A stretch of 9,580 bases of DNA, from NCBI GenBank assembly GCA_002439285.1, contig DJTQ01000450.1, positions 1 to 9,580 of the forward strand, read 5' to 3'. This document shows, piece by piece, positions 1-5,313 of this stretch (its first letter is position 1; each line of letters begins with the position of its first letter). The DNA is from Paenibacillaceae bacterium UBA6304 (GTDB lineage: Bacteria; Bacillota; Bacilli; Paenibacillales; Paenibacillaceae). The translations under genes and the position numbers were made by a program. Under the pieces are notes generated by a model that did no database searches, had not been told where the DNA came from, and saw only the letters and a program-made list of their open reading frames with translations.

Positions 1-297
1 GGCTTGGCGCGTCCTGGACAGCAACCCCAGCAAATAGCAGGAGAAACCCATCGCAAATGAATATGCGCCGATCATGGAACCATAATAAACAACATCCTGC
101 AACAAACCGAAACATAGTCCAAGCACGAGCCCGGTATGGCGATTCTCATAGACGGAGAAAAACAAAATGACGACATATACCAAGTGCGGGATTATGCGAG
201 TCTCCCAGGAAGGCGGAATTAACCAAGGGATGATCGTTCCTTCCAGGATGAACAGGAGGAACAGCAGCAGAATCAGGATATATTTGCGTTTCCTCAC
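1..297 (-). CDS. mreD: MreD, rod shape-determining membrane protein (partial, C-terminus cut by window edge)
   Basis: The 99 codons read here start at GTG (297-295) and run off the left edge with no stop. The translation opens with a basic MRKRKY, then a long hydrophobic helix (about residues 7-26), a second around 39-50 (LVYVVILFFSVY) and a third around 55-74 (TGLVLGLCFGLLQDVVYYG). That multi-helix pattern and its place right after mreC identify MreD. The family is usually about 160-175 residues, so roughly 60-75 are missing. MreD is an integral membrane partner of MreC in the elongation complex that directs lateral peptidoglycan synthesis with MreB. The start codon overlaps the mreC stop (GTGA, 297-294), so the two are probably translationally coupled. 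Family is assigned by topology and synteny. Confidence 0.9.
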   Translation of the reverse strand, partial: MRKRKYILILLLFLLFILEGTIIPWLIPPSWETRIIPHLVYVVILFFSVYENRHTGLVLGLCFGLLQDVVYYGSMIGAYSFAMGFSCYLLGLLSRTRQA

Positions 298-1172
298 TCT
301 TTCTCAGCCTCCGGTTCAAAGACTACGAACAGTTCCTTCCAATCCGTAAAACTTGCGGCCGGTTTGATGGAAGCCGTATAAGTTAATCCATATTCACCCA
401 CCTGAATATCAGTCACCGTTCCAATGATCATTCCGCGTGGGAATACGCCGCCGATACCGGAGGAAACAATAAGATCACCTTTGGCCAATGCCTTCTGATC
501 TTCGATCCGGCTCATCAAGAAGGTGCTCTCCGATTTATCGAAAGTCTCGATGACACCGAATACTTGATTCTCCTTGCCCTGAGCTGTTACGGCGATCCCG
601 TTGGAATTCGGATCCCTTGCGTCCATTGTTGTAACCAGCTTTACAGTAGAAGTAAAATTACTTACGTGGCTGACAACGCCGACCAATCCCTCGGCGGATG
701 AAACGGCCATCCCTTCTTTTACGCCTTCCCGTCCACCGATGTTGAGCACGACCGTCCGGTTAACAGGATCATCATTCACGCTAACGACATGCGCGATCTT
801 CCAGGTGTAGTCGTACATTTCCTTTTGGGCATTCGTAAAATCCAGATCGTCCTGCAATCGTTTATTCTCCTGCTCAACCCAGTTAAAATACGCCTTATCG
901 CGCGTATAATGGGACAGTGCAATTTTAAGTTCCTCGTTTTCTTCCTGGAGCGCATGCAGTTCCGAAATATCTTCAAACAAGCCCGCTACGTAGCCAGCGG
1001 GCTTGTAAAACACGTATTGCACAAAACCGACCGTGTCCTTAACAAACTTCTCCGGCCAGGACAATTTAGTTCTCGATCCGAGGGTGAAACCCATGACCGC
1101 AATGAATAGAATGAGTCCCATCAGCAAAATAAACAGTCTTTTGTTGCCAAGCAGCTTAAACAGTTTAAGCAC
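294..1172 (-). CDS. mreC: MreC, cell shape-determining protein
   Basis: 292 residues, a normal MreC length. A short basic N-terminus is followed by one membrane helix (about residues 12-32, RLFILLMGLILFIAVMGFTL), then a coiled-coil-like stretch (about 66-112, ELHALQEENEELK and EQENKRLQDDL), then the extracytoplasmic beta domain (about 125-285), with the typical NIGGREGVKEGMAV and SSGIGGVFPRGMIIGTV segments. MreC links the MreB filament to the wall-synthesis enzymes at the outer face of the membrane. The start is uncertain: GTG 1172-1170 directly abuts GGAGG (1177-1173), which is too close, but AAGG (1183-1180) lies 7 nt upstream. A CTG at 1163-1161 lies 9 nt after GGAGG and would shorten the protein by 3 residues. 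The gene is 133 nt after mreB, with a terminator-like hairpin in the gap, and overlaps mreD by 4 nt. Confidence 0.95.
   Translation of the reverse strand: MLKLFKLLGNKRLFILLMGLILFIAVMGFTLGSRTKLSWPEKFVKDTVGFVQYVFYKPAGYVAGLFEDISELHALQEENEELKIALSHYTRDKAYFNWVEQENKRLQDDLDFTNAQKEMYDYTWKIAHVVSVNDDPVNRTVVLNIGGREGVKEGMAVSSAEGLVGVVSHVSNFTSTVKLVTTMDARDPNSNGIAVTAQGKENQVFGVIETFDKSESTFLMSRIEDQKALAKGDLIVSSGIGGVFPRGMIIGTVTDIQVGEYGLTYTASIKPAASFTDWKELFVVFEPEAEKE
977..1006 (-). repeat. Perfect inverted repeat inside mreC
   Basis: Arms ACAAGCCCGCT (977-987) and AGCGGGCTTGT (996-1006) are perfect 11-bp complements around an 8-nt spacer. The core GCTACGTAGC (985-994) is itself palindromic. It encodes roughly residues 56-65 of MreC, just after the membrane helix. 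In the transcript it would form a stable GC-rich hairpin followed only by TTGAAG, so it lacks a proper U-tract and is not called a terminator. Confidence 0.6.
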
Positions 1173-1244
1173 CCTCCAACCTTACTTATTTCTCCCAATT
1201 CCCCTATAGCAGGGTTCTCCCGGATTCATGTTTAAAACGGAGAA

Positions 1245-1278
1245 AACGGCCCCCCGTCCGTTGCAGGACGGTGCCGTT
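1245..1278 (-). terminator. Terminator-like hairpin between mreB and mreC
   Basis: AACGGC (1245-1250) pairs with GCCGTT (1273-1278), and CCGTCC (1254-1259) pairs with GGACGG (1266-1271), around the loop GTTGCA. A small internal loop separates the two stems. Read on the minus strand, the hairpin is followed by TTTTCTCCGTTTT, an interrupted T-tract. It lies 27 nt after the mreB stop. In a typical mreBCD unit it would act as a partial terminator or attenuator that lowers mreCD relative to mreB. The rest of the gap (1173-1244) holds the mreC ribosome binding site and no convincing promoter. Confidence 0.6.
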
Positions 1279-1305
1279 ATCCAATGCGCGAAGCATCCTT
1301 CATTC

Positions 1306-2340
1306 TTACCGTTTGGAACGCAGGGCGGAACTGCTCTTTGACTTAAACAAATGAATGTTATCCAAGGCTCTGCCTGTTCCGATCGCTACACAATCCAGCG
1401 GGTTCTCCGCAACGATAACCGGCATTCCTGTCTCTCCGGCCAGAAGCTTGTCGAGATTGCGGAGCAGGGCTCCACCGCCTGTGAGCACAATTCCGCGGTC
1501 CATGATATCCGCAGCGAGCTCCGGAGGGCATTTCTCCAAGGTAACTTTAACGGCGTCAACAATGGCATTCACCGTATCACTGAGTGCTTCGGAAATTTCA
1601 TCCGAAGTAATGGTGATCGTCTTCGGCAGACCCGACACTAGATCGCGGCCCCGGATTTCCATCGTTTCGACCTTCTCCAGGGCAAGAGCGGAGCCGACAT
1701 CCATCTTCAGTTGTTCGGCGGTTCTTTCCCCGATCATTAAATTATATTGACGTTTAATATACTGGATGATCGATTCATCCATTTCATCGCCTGCGACACG
1801 CACCGATTTGCTTGTTACAATGCCGCCAAGCGAGATAACCGCAACTTCAGTAGTCCCGCCGCCGATGTCCACAACCATGCTTCCCGTCGGTTCCCAAACC
1901 GGAAGGTCGGCTCCGATCGCAGCAGCAAAAGGCTCTTCGATGGTATAAGCTTCACGGGCTCCCGCTTGTTTGGTTGCATCCTCAACCGCGCGTTGTTCAA
2001 CCGCAGTAATGCCGGAGGGAACGCAGACCATCACGTTAGGATGGCGTTGGAACAGCGAGCGCTGTTTCTGCGCCTGGCGAATGAAGTATTTGATCATCGT
2101 TGCCGTCGTGTCAAAATCGGCGATTACCCCGTCCTTCATCGGGCGAATTGCCCGAATATTGCCCGGAGTTCTCCCGATCATTTTCTTGGCCGACTCGCCG
2201 ACCGCTACAATGTTTTTATTATCGGTATGAATAGCGACTACCGAAGGTTCTCTCACGATAATTCCTTTTCCACGGATATAAACCAGGGTATTTGCCGTTC
2301 CTAAATCGATTCCCAAATCTTTCGTAAAGCCACCTAACAT
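1306..2340 (-). CDS. mreB: MreB, actin-like rod shape-determining protein
   Basis: 344 residues, close to the usual 335-345. All actin-fold nucleotide motifs are visible: phosphate 1 [22 protein letters not shown] (split: [10 protein letters not shown] at 12-21 and EPSVVAI at 31-37), phosphate 2 [18 protein letters not shown] (156-173), the [20 protein letters not shown] stretch (135-154), and adenosine motif [15 protein letters not shown] (286-300). MreB forms ATP-dependent membrane-bound filaments that orient lateral wall synthesis. From memory it matches Bacillus MreB more closely than Mbl or MreBH, and its place before mreC and mreD supports that. Start ATG 2340-2338 has GGGAG about 7 nt upstream. 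The C-terminal tail [12 protein letters not shown] is basic and probably lineage-specific. A promoter inside the end of radC may add expression beyond read-through from maf-radC. Confidence 0.98.
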   Translation of the reverse strand: MLGGFTKDLGIDLGTANTLVYIRGKGIIVREPSVVAIHTDNKNIVAVGESAKKMIGRTPGNIRAIRPMKDGVIADFDTTATMIKYFIRQAQKQRSLFQRHPNVMVCVPSGITAVEQRAVEDATKQAGAREAYTIEEPFAAAIGADLPVWEPTGSMVVDIGGGTTEVAVISLGGIVTSKSVRVAGDEMDESIIQYIKRQYNLMIGERTAEQLKMDVGSALALEKVETMEIRGRDLVSGLPKTITITSDEISEALSDTVNAIVDAVKVTLEKCPPELAADIMDRGIVLTGGGALLRNLDKLLAGETGMPVIVAENPLDCVAIGTGRALDNIHLFKSKSSSALRSKR

Positions 2341-2372
2341 GCTGTATCTCCCTTTCCTTCTGTATCTTATCT

Positions 2373-2402
2373 ATTATATTACATCAAGCCTTGCTCCTTC
2401 AA
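2373..2402 (-). promoter_or_regulatory. Predicted sigma-A promoter for mreB
   Basis: On the minus strand, TTGAAG (2402-2397, 4 of 6 matches to TTGACA) and a perfect TATAAT (2378-2373) are separated by 18 nt. Transcription would begin near 2366, giving a leader of about 26 nt that contains the mreB ribosome binding site. The -35 lies within the last codons of radC and the -10 just after its stop. It would let mreB be transcribed independently of maf and radC. This is pattern matching only. Confidence 0.5.
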
Positions 2403-3068
2403 ACTGACGAATATCCCGTCCCCGATAACAATGTGGTCCAGCACGTCGATTCCTACGATATCTCCCGCCTGGCACAACCGTTCCGTCATCCGGATATCCT
2501 CCGGACTCGGCGTCGGGTCCCCGCTGGGATGATTATGAGCACAAACGACGGATGCACTACTGCACTTGATTGCGGCACGGAATACTTCGCGCGGATGAAC
2601 GATGGAAGCATTCAGGCTTCCAATCGATAGTGTCTCCTGAGCAATGATATGATTTTTCGTATTCAAAAATAAGCAAACGAAATGTTCCTTCTGCAAATAT
2701 CGAAGCTGTTCCATTAGCAGATCGGCCGCGTCTTGCGGGCTGCGGATCGTCTGTGCATCCGGCAAGCGGGTCCTGACCAACCTTTGACCAAGTTCTATAC
2801 CAGCTTTGATCTGCACCGCCTTTGCCAATCCGATCCCTTTCATTCTCGTCAATTCACCAATGCTGAGATCCATAATTCCGCGAATCCCTCCGGTTTCCCC
2901 AAGGATACGCTGGGCCATGTGAATCGCCGATTCCTGGCGCGTCCCCGTCCGCAGTAAAATAGCGAGCAGTTCTGCCTGACTCAGCGCGCTTGCCCCGTAC
3001 TGTTGCATTCGTTCTCTAGGCCGTTCATCATTAGGAATATCACGCAGCATATAGGTTGTTGTTATCAA
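2379..3068 (-). CDS. radC: RadC family JAMM/MPN-domain protein
   Basis: 229 residues, the normal RadC length. The N-terminal part (about 15-100) holds PRERMQQYGASALSQAELLA and a helix-hairpin-helix (LTRMKGIGLAKAVQIKAGIE, 73-92). The C-terminal JAB/MPN domain (about 108-229) has a complete JAMM motif: E161 in HPREVF, then H178-x-H180-(7)-S188-xx-D191 in HNHPSGDPTPSPED, as for a zinc metallo-hydrolase fold. The old DNA-repair assignment is disputed for the family, so the biological role is unknown. It sits between maf and mreB as in Bacillus. The start is TTG 3068-3066 with GAGGG (3079-3075) 6 nt upstream. The ATG at codon 7 has no better site. A large hairpin abuts this ribosome binding site. 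Confidence 0.96.
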   Translation of the reverse strand: MITTTYMLRDIPNDERPRERMQQYGASALSQAELLAILLRTGTRQESAIHMAQRILGETGGIRGIMDLSIGELTRMKGIGLAKAVQIKAGIELGQRLVRTRLPDAQTIRSPQDAADLLMEQLRYLQKEHFVCLFLNTKNHIIAQETLSIGSLNASIVHPREVFRAAIKCSSASVVCAHNHPSGDPTPSPEDIRMTERLCQAGDIVGIDVLDHIVIGDGIFVSLKEQGLM

Positions 3069-3080
3069 TACGATCCCTCG

Positions 3081-3135
3081 CTTCCGAATGGTTTTGGCAA
3101 AGCAAAGGCTTTGCGGACAAAATACATTCCGGAAG
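3081..3135. repeat. Long imperfect palindrome in the maf-radC gap
   Basis: CTTCCGAATG (3081-3090) pairs with CATTCCGGAAG (3125-3135, one bulged C). TTTTG (3092-3096) pairs with CAAAA (3118-3122). GCAAAGC (3097-3103) pairs with GCTTTGC (3108-3114) around the loop AAAG. About 22 base pairs form in total, with small bulges. On the minus strand no T-tract follows. Instead the radC ribosome binding site GAGGG (3079-3075) begins one base after the stem, so it is more likely a leader, processing or stability structure, or a short dispersed repeat, than a terminator. The rest of the 91-nt maf-radC gap shows nothing else. Confidence 0.7.
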
Positions 3136-3159
3136 GATATGCTTTATCTCTTCCTTGAC

Positions 3160-3798
3160 TTAAATAACGGTAATTCCAAAAGAAGCTAACATCTCGGCAA
3201 GCAGCGACAAAGGCAATCCGACGACATTGAAATAACAGCCTTCAATCCCGGACACGATAGTCGCGCCAAGTCCTTGAATACCATAGGCTCCGGCCTTATC
3301 GAGTCCTTCCCCGCTGGAGGCGTAAGCAACGATTTGCTCCTCCGTCAAAGATCTCATGGTTACTACGGTCATCCTGTAATCCACCCGGGTCTCTCCAGTA
3401 ACGCTGTCCATACAGGCAACGCCGGTGTACACCTTGTGGCTTCTCCCCTGTAAAGAACGAATCATGGAGGCGGCCTCCTGCTCATCCTTCGGCTTTCCCA
3501 GCACGGTATTATCTCTGACCACAATAGTATCACTGCCGACGATAACACCTTGACGTCCCGATGGGTTCAAACTCCGATAGACAGCGTCTGCCTTCCTTTT
3601 AGCAAGCTCTGTCACGATCTGCTCCGGAGTCCAGTTCTCTGGTGTCGTCTCATCGGCGTGACTCGGAACAACTTCAAACGGAATATGTAAGGAAGACACG
3701 AGTTCGCTTCGGCGTGGAGATGTGGATGCAAGAATGATGTGACGTGCTGCTGAGGACTCCAAGGGGCAATACTCTCCTTTAACGGCTTGATTTCTCAA
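3160..3798 (-). CDS. maf: Maf family nucleoside triphosphate pyrophosphatase
   Basis: 212 residues as drawn (family about 190-200). Maf motifs in order: LASTSPRR (23-30, phosphate-binding SxSPRR), SHADET (46-51), VGSDTIV (87-93, with the expected catalytic Asp90), LGKPKDEQEAASMIRSLQGR (100-119), VYTGV (123-127), DKAGAYGIQG (167-176) and YFNVVGLPLSLL (189-200). The family hydrolyses dTTP, UTP and modified nucleotides to monophosphates; it was first noted in Bacillus as a septum-formation inhibitor when overexpressed. Two starts are possible: TTG 3798-3796 with GAGG about 7 nt upstream, or TTG 3762-3760 (giving MESSAARHIILASTSPRR) preceded by AAAGGAG at longer spacing. The shorter form matches the usual N-terminus better. 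It is the first gene after a terminator and promoter, so it probably heads the maf-radC-mreBCD unit. Confidence 0.95.
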   Translation of the reverse strand: MRNQAVKGEYCPLESSAARHIILASTSPRRSELVSSLHIPFEVVPSHADETTPENWTPEQIVTELAKRKADAVYRSLNPSGRQGVIVGSDTIVVRDNTVLGKPKDEQEAASMIRSLQGRSHKVYTGVACMDSVTGETRVDYRMTVVTMRSLTEEQIVAYASSGEGLDKAGAYGIQGLGATIVSGIEGCYFNVVGLPLSLLAEMLASFGITVI

Positions 3799-3852
3799 AG
3801 GAAGCCTCTCTTCCTTTAATTCATCTATCGCCGGACTTAGATGGTGGAAGGT

Positions 3853-3868
3853 TTCGACAACTTGTCGC
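3853..3868 (-). promoter_or_regulatory. Spo0A-box-like palindrome in the maf leader
   Basis: On the minus strand, TTGTCGAA (3860-3853) matches the Spo0A binding box consensus exactly. It forms part of the palindrome CGACAA-N-TTGTCG (3855-3867), whose other half matches the box at 6 of 8 positions. It lies roughly 33-40 nt downstream of the predicted maf transcription start, where binding would be expected to block rather than activate. Site function is inferred from the match alone. Confidence 0.3.
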
Positions 3869-3899
3869 TGTCATCCTCGCCATTTTTTGACACCTCATT

Positions 3900-3928
3900 A
3901 TTATAAGGTTTATTCAGCGGCAATACAA
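3900..3928 (-). promoter_or_regulatory. Predicted sigma-A promoter for the maf-radC-mreBCD unit
   Basis: On the minus strand, TTGTAT (3928-3923, 3 of 6 matches to TTGACA) and a perfect TATAAT (3905-3900) are 17 nt apart. The site lies immediately after the terminator of the SpoIIB-like gene and about 100 nt before maf. The leader (3799-3893) holds the Spo0A-box-like palindrome, and no convincing small gene is visible in it. The -35 is weak, so activation or another sigma factor is possible. Confidence 0.5.
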
Positions 3929-3932
3929 ACAC

Positions 3933-3974
3933 AAATACGGCAAGGGGAAGTATTACCAATCCCTTGCCGTATTT
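3933..3974 (-). terminator. Terminator of the SpoIIB-like gene
   Basis: AAATACGGCAAGGG (3933-3946) and CCCTTGCCGTATTT (3961-3974) are perfect 14-bp complements with a 14-nt loop. It begins 17 nt after the stop codon of the SpoIIB-like gene. On the minus strand the stem ends in TATTT and continues TGTGTTTGTATT. On the plus strand it is followed by TACCGTTTTTCC. It is a likely intrinsic terminator separating this gene from the maf unit. Confidence 0.8.
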
Positions 3975-3991
3975 TACCGTTTTTCCTCACT

Positions 3992-5140
3992 TCAGCTTCC
4001 GGAATTCACAACTTTTTGCTCTGACAAAATAAAGCTCATCATCTCATCTTGGACTTCCCAAAGCAATGTCTTAGCCCCTTTTTTATTATATTCGCCCATG
4101 GCCTCGACGGCGCTGTTCATCGCCTTTTCCATCTCACCGGATTCTGCCGCAAATGTCTCCGGCTGTTGTCCGCGTACCGCGGCCGCGCTCTCCGTCCATA
4201 ACTGATGACTTTGCTTAAGTTCGGCCATCTCTTCTGCCGTTAATGCCTGCGGAGAAACCTCGACCAATCGCGAAGCGGATAAAGAGCTAAGCAATGAAAT
4301 CAGTTCCGCACTCTGGGCGAAATATCGTTCCAGCGATGTTACATCTCCGTTATATACCACCTCAGCCGAGGAAGGAAACGTGATTTCATGAAGAATAAGG
4401 TTGACCCCGGCCGTTTTGAGCTGACTGCTAAGCAGTTTGGCTTGTTCACGATCCGGTGAGACGCCGGCATAAACCCGCTTTTCGTCTATAGTGTCTCTAG
4501 CCGCCGCGATTCCTGAATCCTGTAATTCCTTCTGTGCCAGTTGGACTCCTTCTGCCGTACTGAACACGCCATACTGAAGAAAATGGTAGGTTTGTTCCGG
4601 CAAAGCAATGTTAACCGTTATGCCAGATGCCGAGCCTACAGTATCCGCTTCACCGATCGGAACGAAGACGGGCAAATCGGCGACGGCTTCTCCCGCTGCC
4701 GTCTGATTGGGTACGGAAATCCCGGGAATAGGAACGGTCACTCCTCCATTAAACATGGACAGGACAACGAATCCAAATAATGCACCGGTGACAATGGCGC
4801 CTGTTAGCGATCCGGCAACCTTCCACCAGGACGTACGACGCGGACCGTGATTCATATAAGCTGGGACGACAATCCCGTGAGTTCCGGTATAATCGGTAAA
4901 CGGATCGCCCCAATCGTCCACCATTTCGACAGCACGATAGGAATTGGGGTCCCTGTCGATTCGTTCCTCATTCCCCTCCGGAAAGGAAGACGGCTGTGTT
5001 CCTTTATCAAGGGATCTTTCGCTTAAGTCTTGCTTAAAATCCCGTTCCTCCAAAACCTGCCGATCCTGTGAGTTTGAGTGCTCCTGCGAGGCTTGGCGCC
5101 CTTGGTCGTCAAACCGGAAAGTCATTTTAGCCTTATTCAC
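3992..5140 (-). CDS. spoIIB: SpoIIB-like SPOR-domain membrane protein
   Basis: 382 residues from GTG 5140-5138. Order: a hydrophilic, charge-rich cytoplasmic part (1-104), one membrane helix (about 105-130, SLTGAIVTGALFGFVVLSMF), a linker, a SPOR domain (about 183-253, YHFLQYGVFSTAEGVQLAQK through DEKRVYAGVSPDREQAKLL), and a helical extracytoplasmic tail (about 265-376). SPOR domains bind glycan strands stripped of peptides, which are enriched at septa. In Bacillus the SPOR protein at this place, just before maf, is SpoIIB, which works in septal peptidoglycan remodelling and engulfment during sporulation. Orthology rests on domain layout and synteny; B. subtilis SpoIIB is shorter, about 330 residues. 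The open frame continues upstream to 5284, but that part crosses the murC terminator, so the real start is GTG 5140 or ATG 5125. The gene is flanked by terminators on both sides, so it is probably transcribed alone; no clear promoter is visible in 5141-5213. Confidence 0.8.
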   Translation of the reverse strand: MNKAKMTFRFDDQGRQASQEHSNSQDRQVLEERDFKQDLSERSLDKGTQPSSFPEGNEERIDRDPNSYRAVEMVDDWGDPFTDYTGTHGIVVPAYMNHGPRRTSWWKVAGSLTGAIVTGALFGFVVLSMFNGGVTVPIPGISVPNQTAAGEAVADLPVFVPIGEADTVGSASGITVNIALPEQTYHFLQYGVFSTAEGVQLAQKELQDSGIAAARDTIDEKRVYAGVSPDREQAKLLSSQLKTAGVNLILHEITFPSSAEVVYNGDVTSLERYFAQSAELISLLSSLSASRLVEVSPQALTAEEMAELKQSHQLWTESAAAVRGQQPETFAAESGEMEKAMNSAVEAMGEYNKKGAKTLLWEVQDEMMSFILSEQKVVNSGS

Positions 5141-5156
5141 GCTCCGCACGCTCCTT
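5138..5156 (-). promoter_or_regulatory. Duplicated ribosome-binding and start site of the SpoIIB-like gene
   Basis: On the minus strand the sequence reads AAGGAGCGTG then CGGAGCGTG, a 9-nt in-frame tandem repeat that doubles both the Shine-Dalgarno core and a GTG. AAGGAG (5156-5151) is 10 nt from the second GTG (5140-5138) but only 1 nt from the first (5149-5147), which makes the second the better start. A further ATG (5125-5123) has AAGG (5134-5131) 5 nt upstream and is a third candidate. Confidence 0.6.
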
Positions 5157-5217
5157 GTCCATTCTTCTAAAAATACAATATGAATGGAATTGAGCTTATA
5201 GACCAGCCAAAACAAAA

Positions 5218-5246
5218 GAGCAACCTCGAGAATGTCGAGGTTGCTC
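5218..5246 (-). terminator. Intrinsic terminator after murC
   Basis: GAGCAACCTCGA (5218-5229) and TCGAGGTTGCTC (5235-5246) are perfect 12-bp complements with a 5-nt loop. On the minus strand the stem is followed at once by TTTTGTTTT. This is a textbook intrinsic terminator, about 70 nt after the murC stop, and closes the folC-murC transcription unit. Confidence 0.92.
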
Positions 5247-5252
5247 AGGTTA

Positions 5253-5277
5253 CATTCGCCAGTGTCAGCGGCGAATG
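5253..5277 (-). repeat. Second hairpin between the murC stop and its terminator
   Basis: CATTCGCC (5253-5260) and GGCGAATG (5270-5277) are perfect 8-bp complements with a 9-nt loop. On the minus strand it precedes the terminator hairpin by 6 nt and has no T-tract of its own. It may protect the transcript 3' end or simply be a secondary structure. Bases 5278-5313 hold nothing else recognisable. Confidence 0.55.
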
Positions 5278-5313
5278 AGGTCATATTTCCAGCTATGTTT
5301 TTGCTTTTACCGT

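Noticed and set aside
1201..1225. Extended -10-like TGCTATAGG upstream of mreC
   Set aside because: Only 4 of 6 matches at the -10 and no acceptable -35 at 16-18 nt; too weak to call a promoter.
2139..2155. TCGGGC-GAATT-GCCCGA inverted repeat in mreB
   Set aside because: Only 6 bp per arm within a strongly conserved protein segment (IRAIRPMKD); expected by chance.
1747..2304. 185-codon open frame on the plus strand opposite mreB
   Set aside because: It is antisense to a fully conserved mreB, matches no family I recognise and has no separate support. The same applies to the other plus-strand frames opposite folC, murC and radC.
4175..4195. GC-rich palindromic run in the SpoIIB-like gene (CCGCGGCCGCG)
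   Set aside because: It encodes an Ala/Arg-rich stretch in frame and is short; no sign of a regulatory role.
5141..5284. N-terminal extension of the SpoIIB-like frame to 5284
   Set aside because: It runs through the perfect murC terminator stem and T-tract, starts inside the upstream hairpin region, and has no ribosome binding site; the start at 5140 has one.
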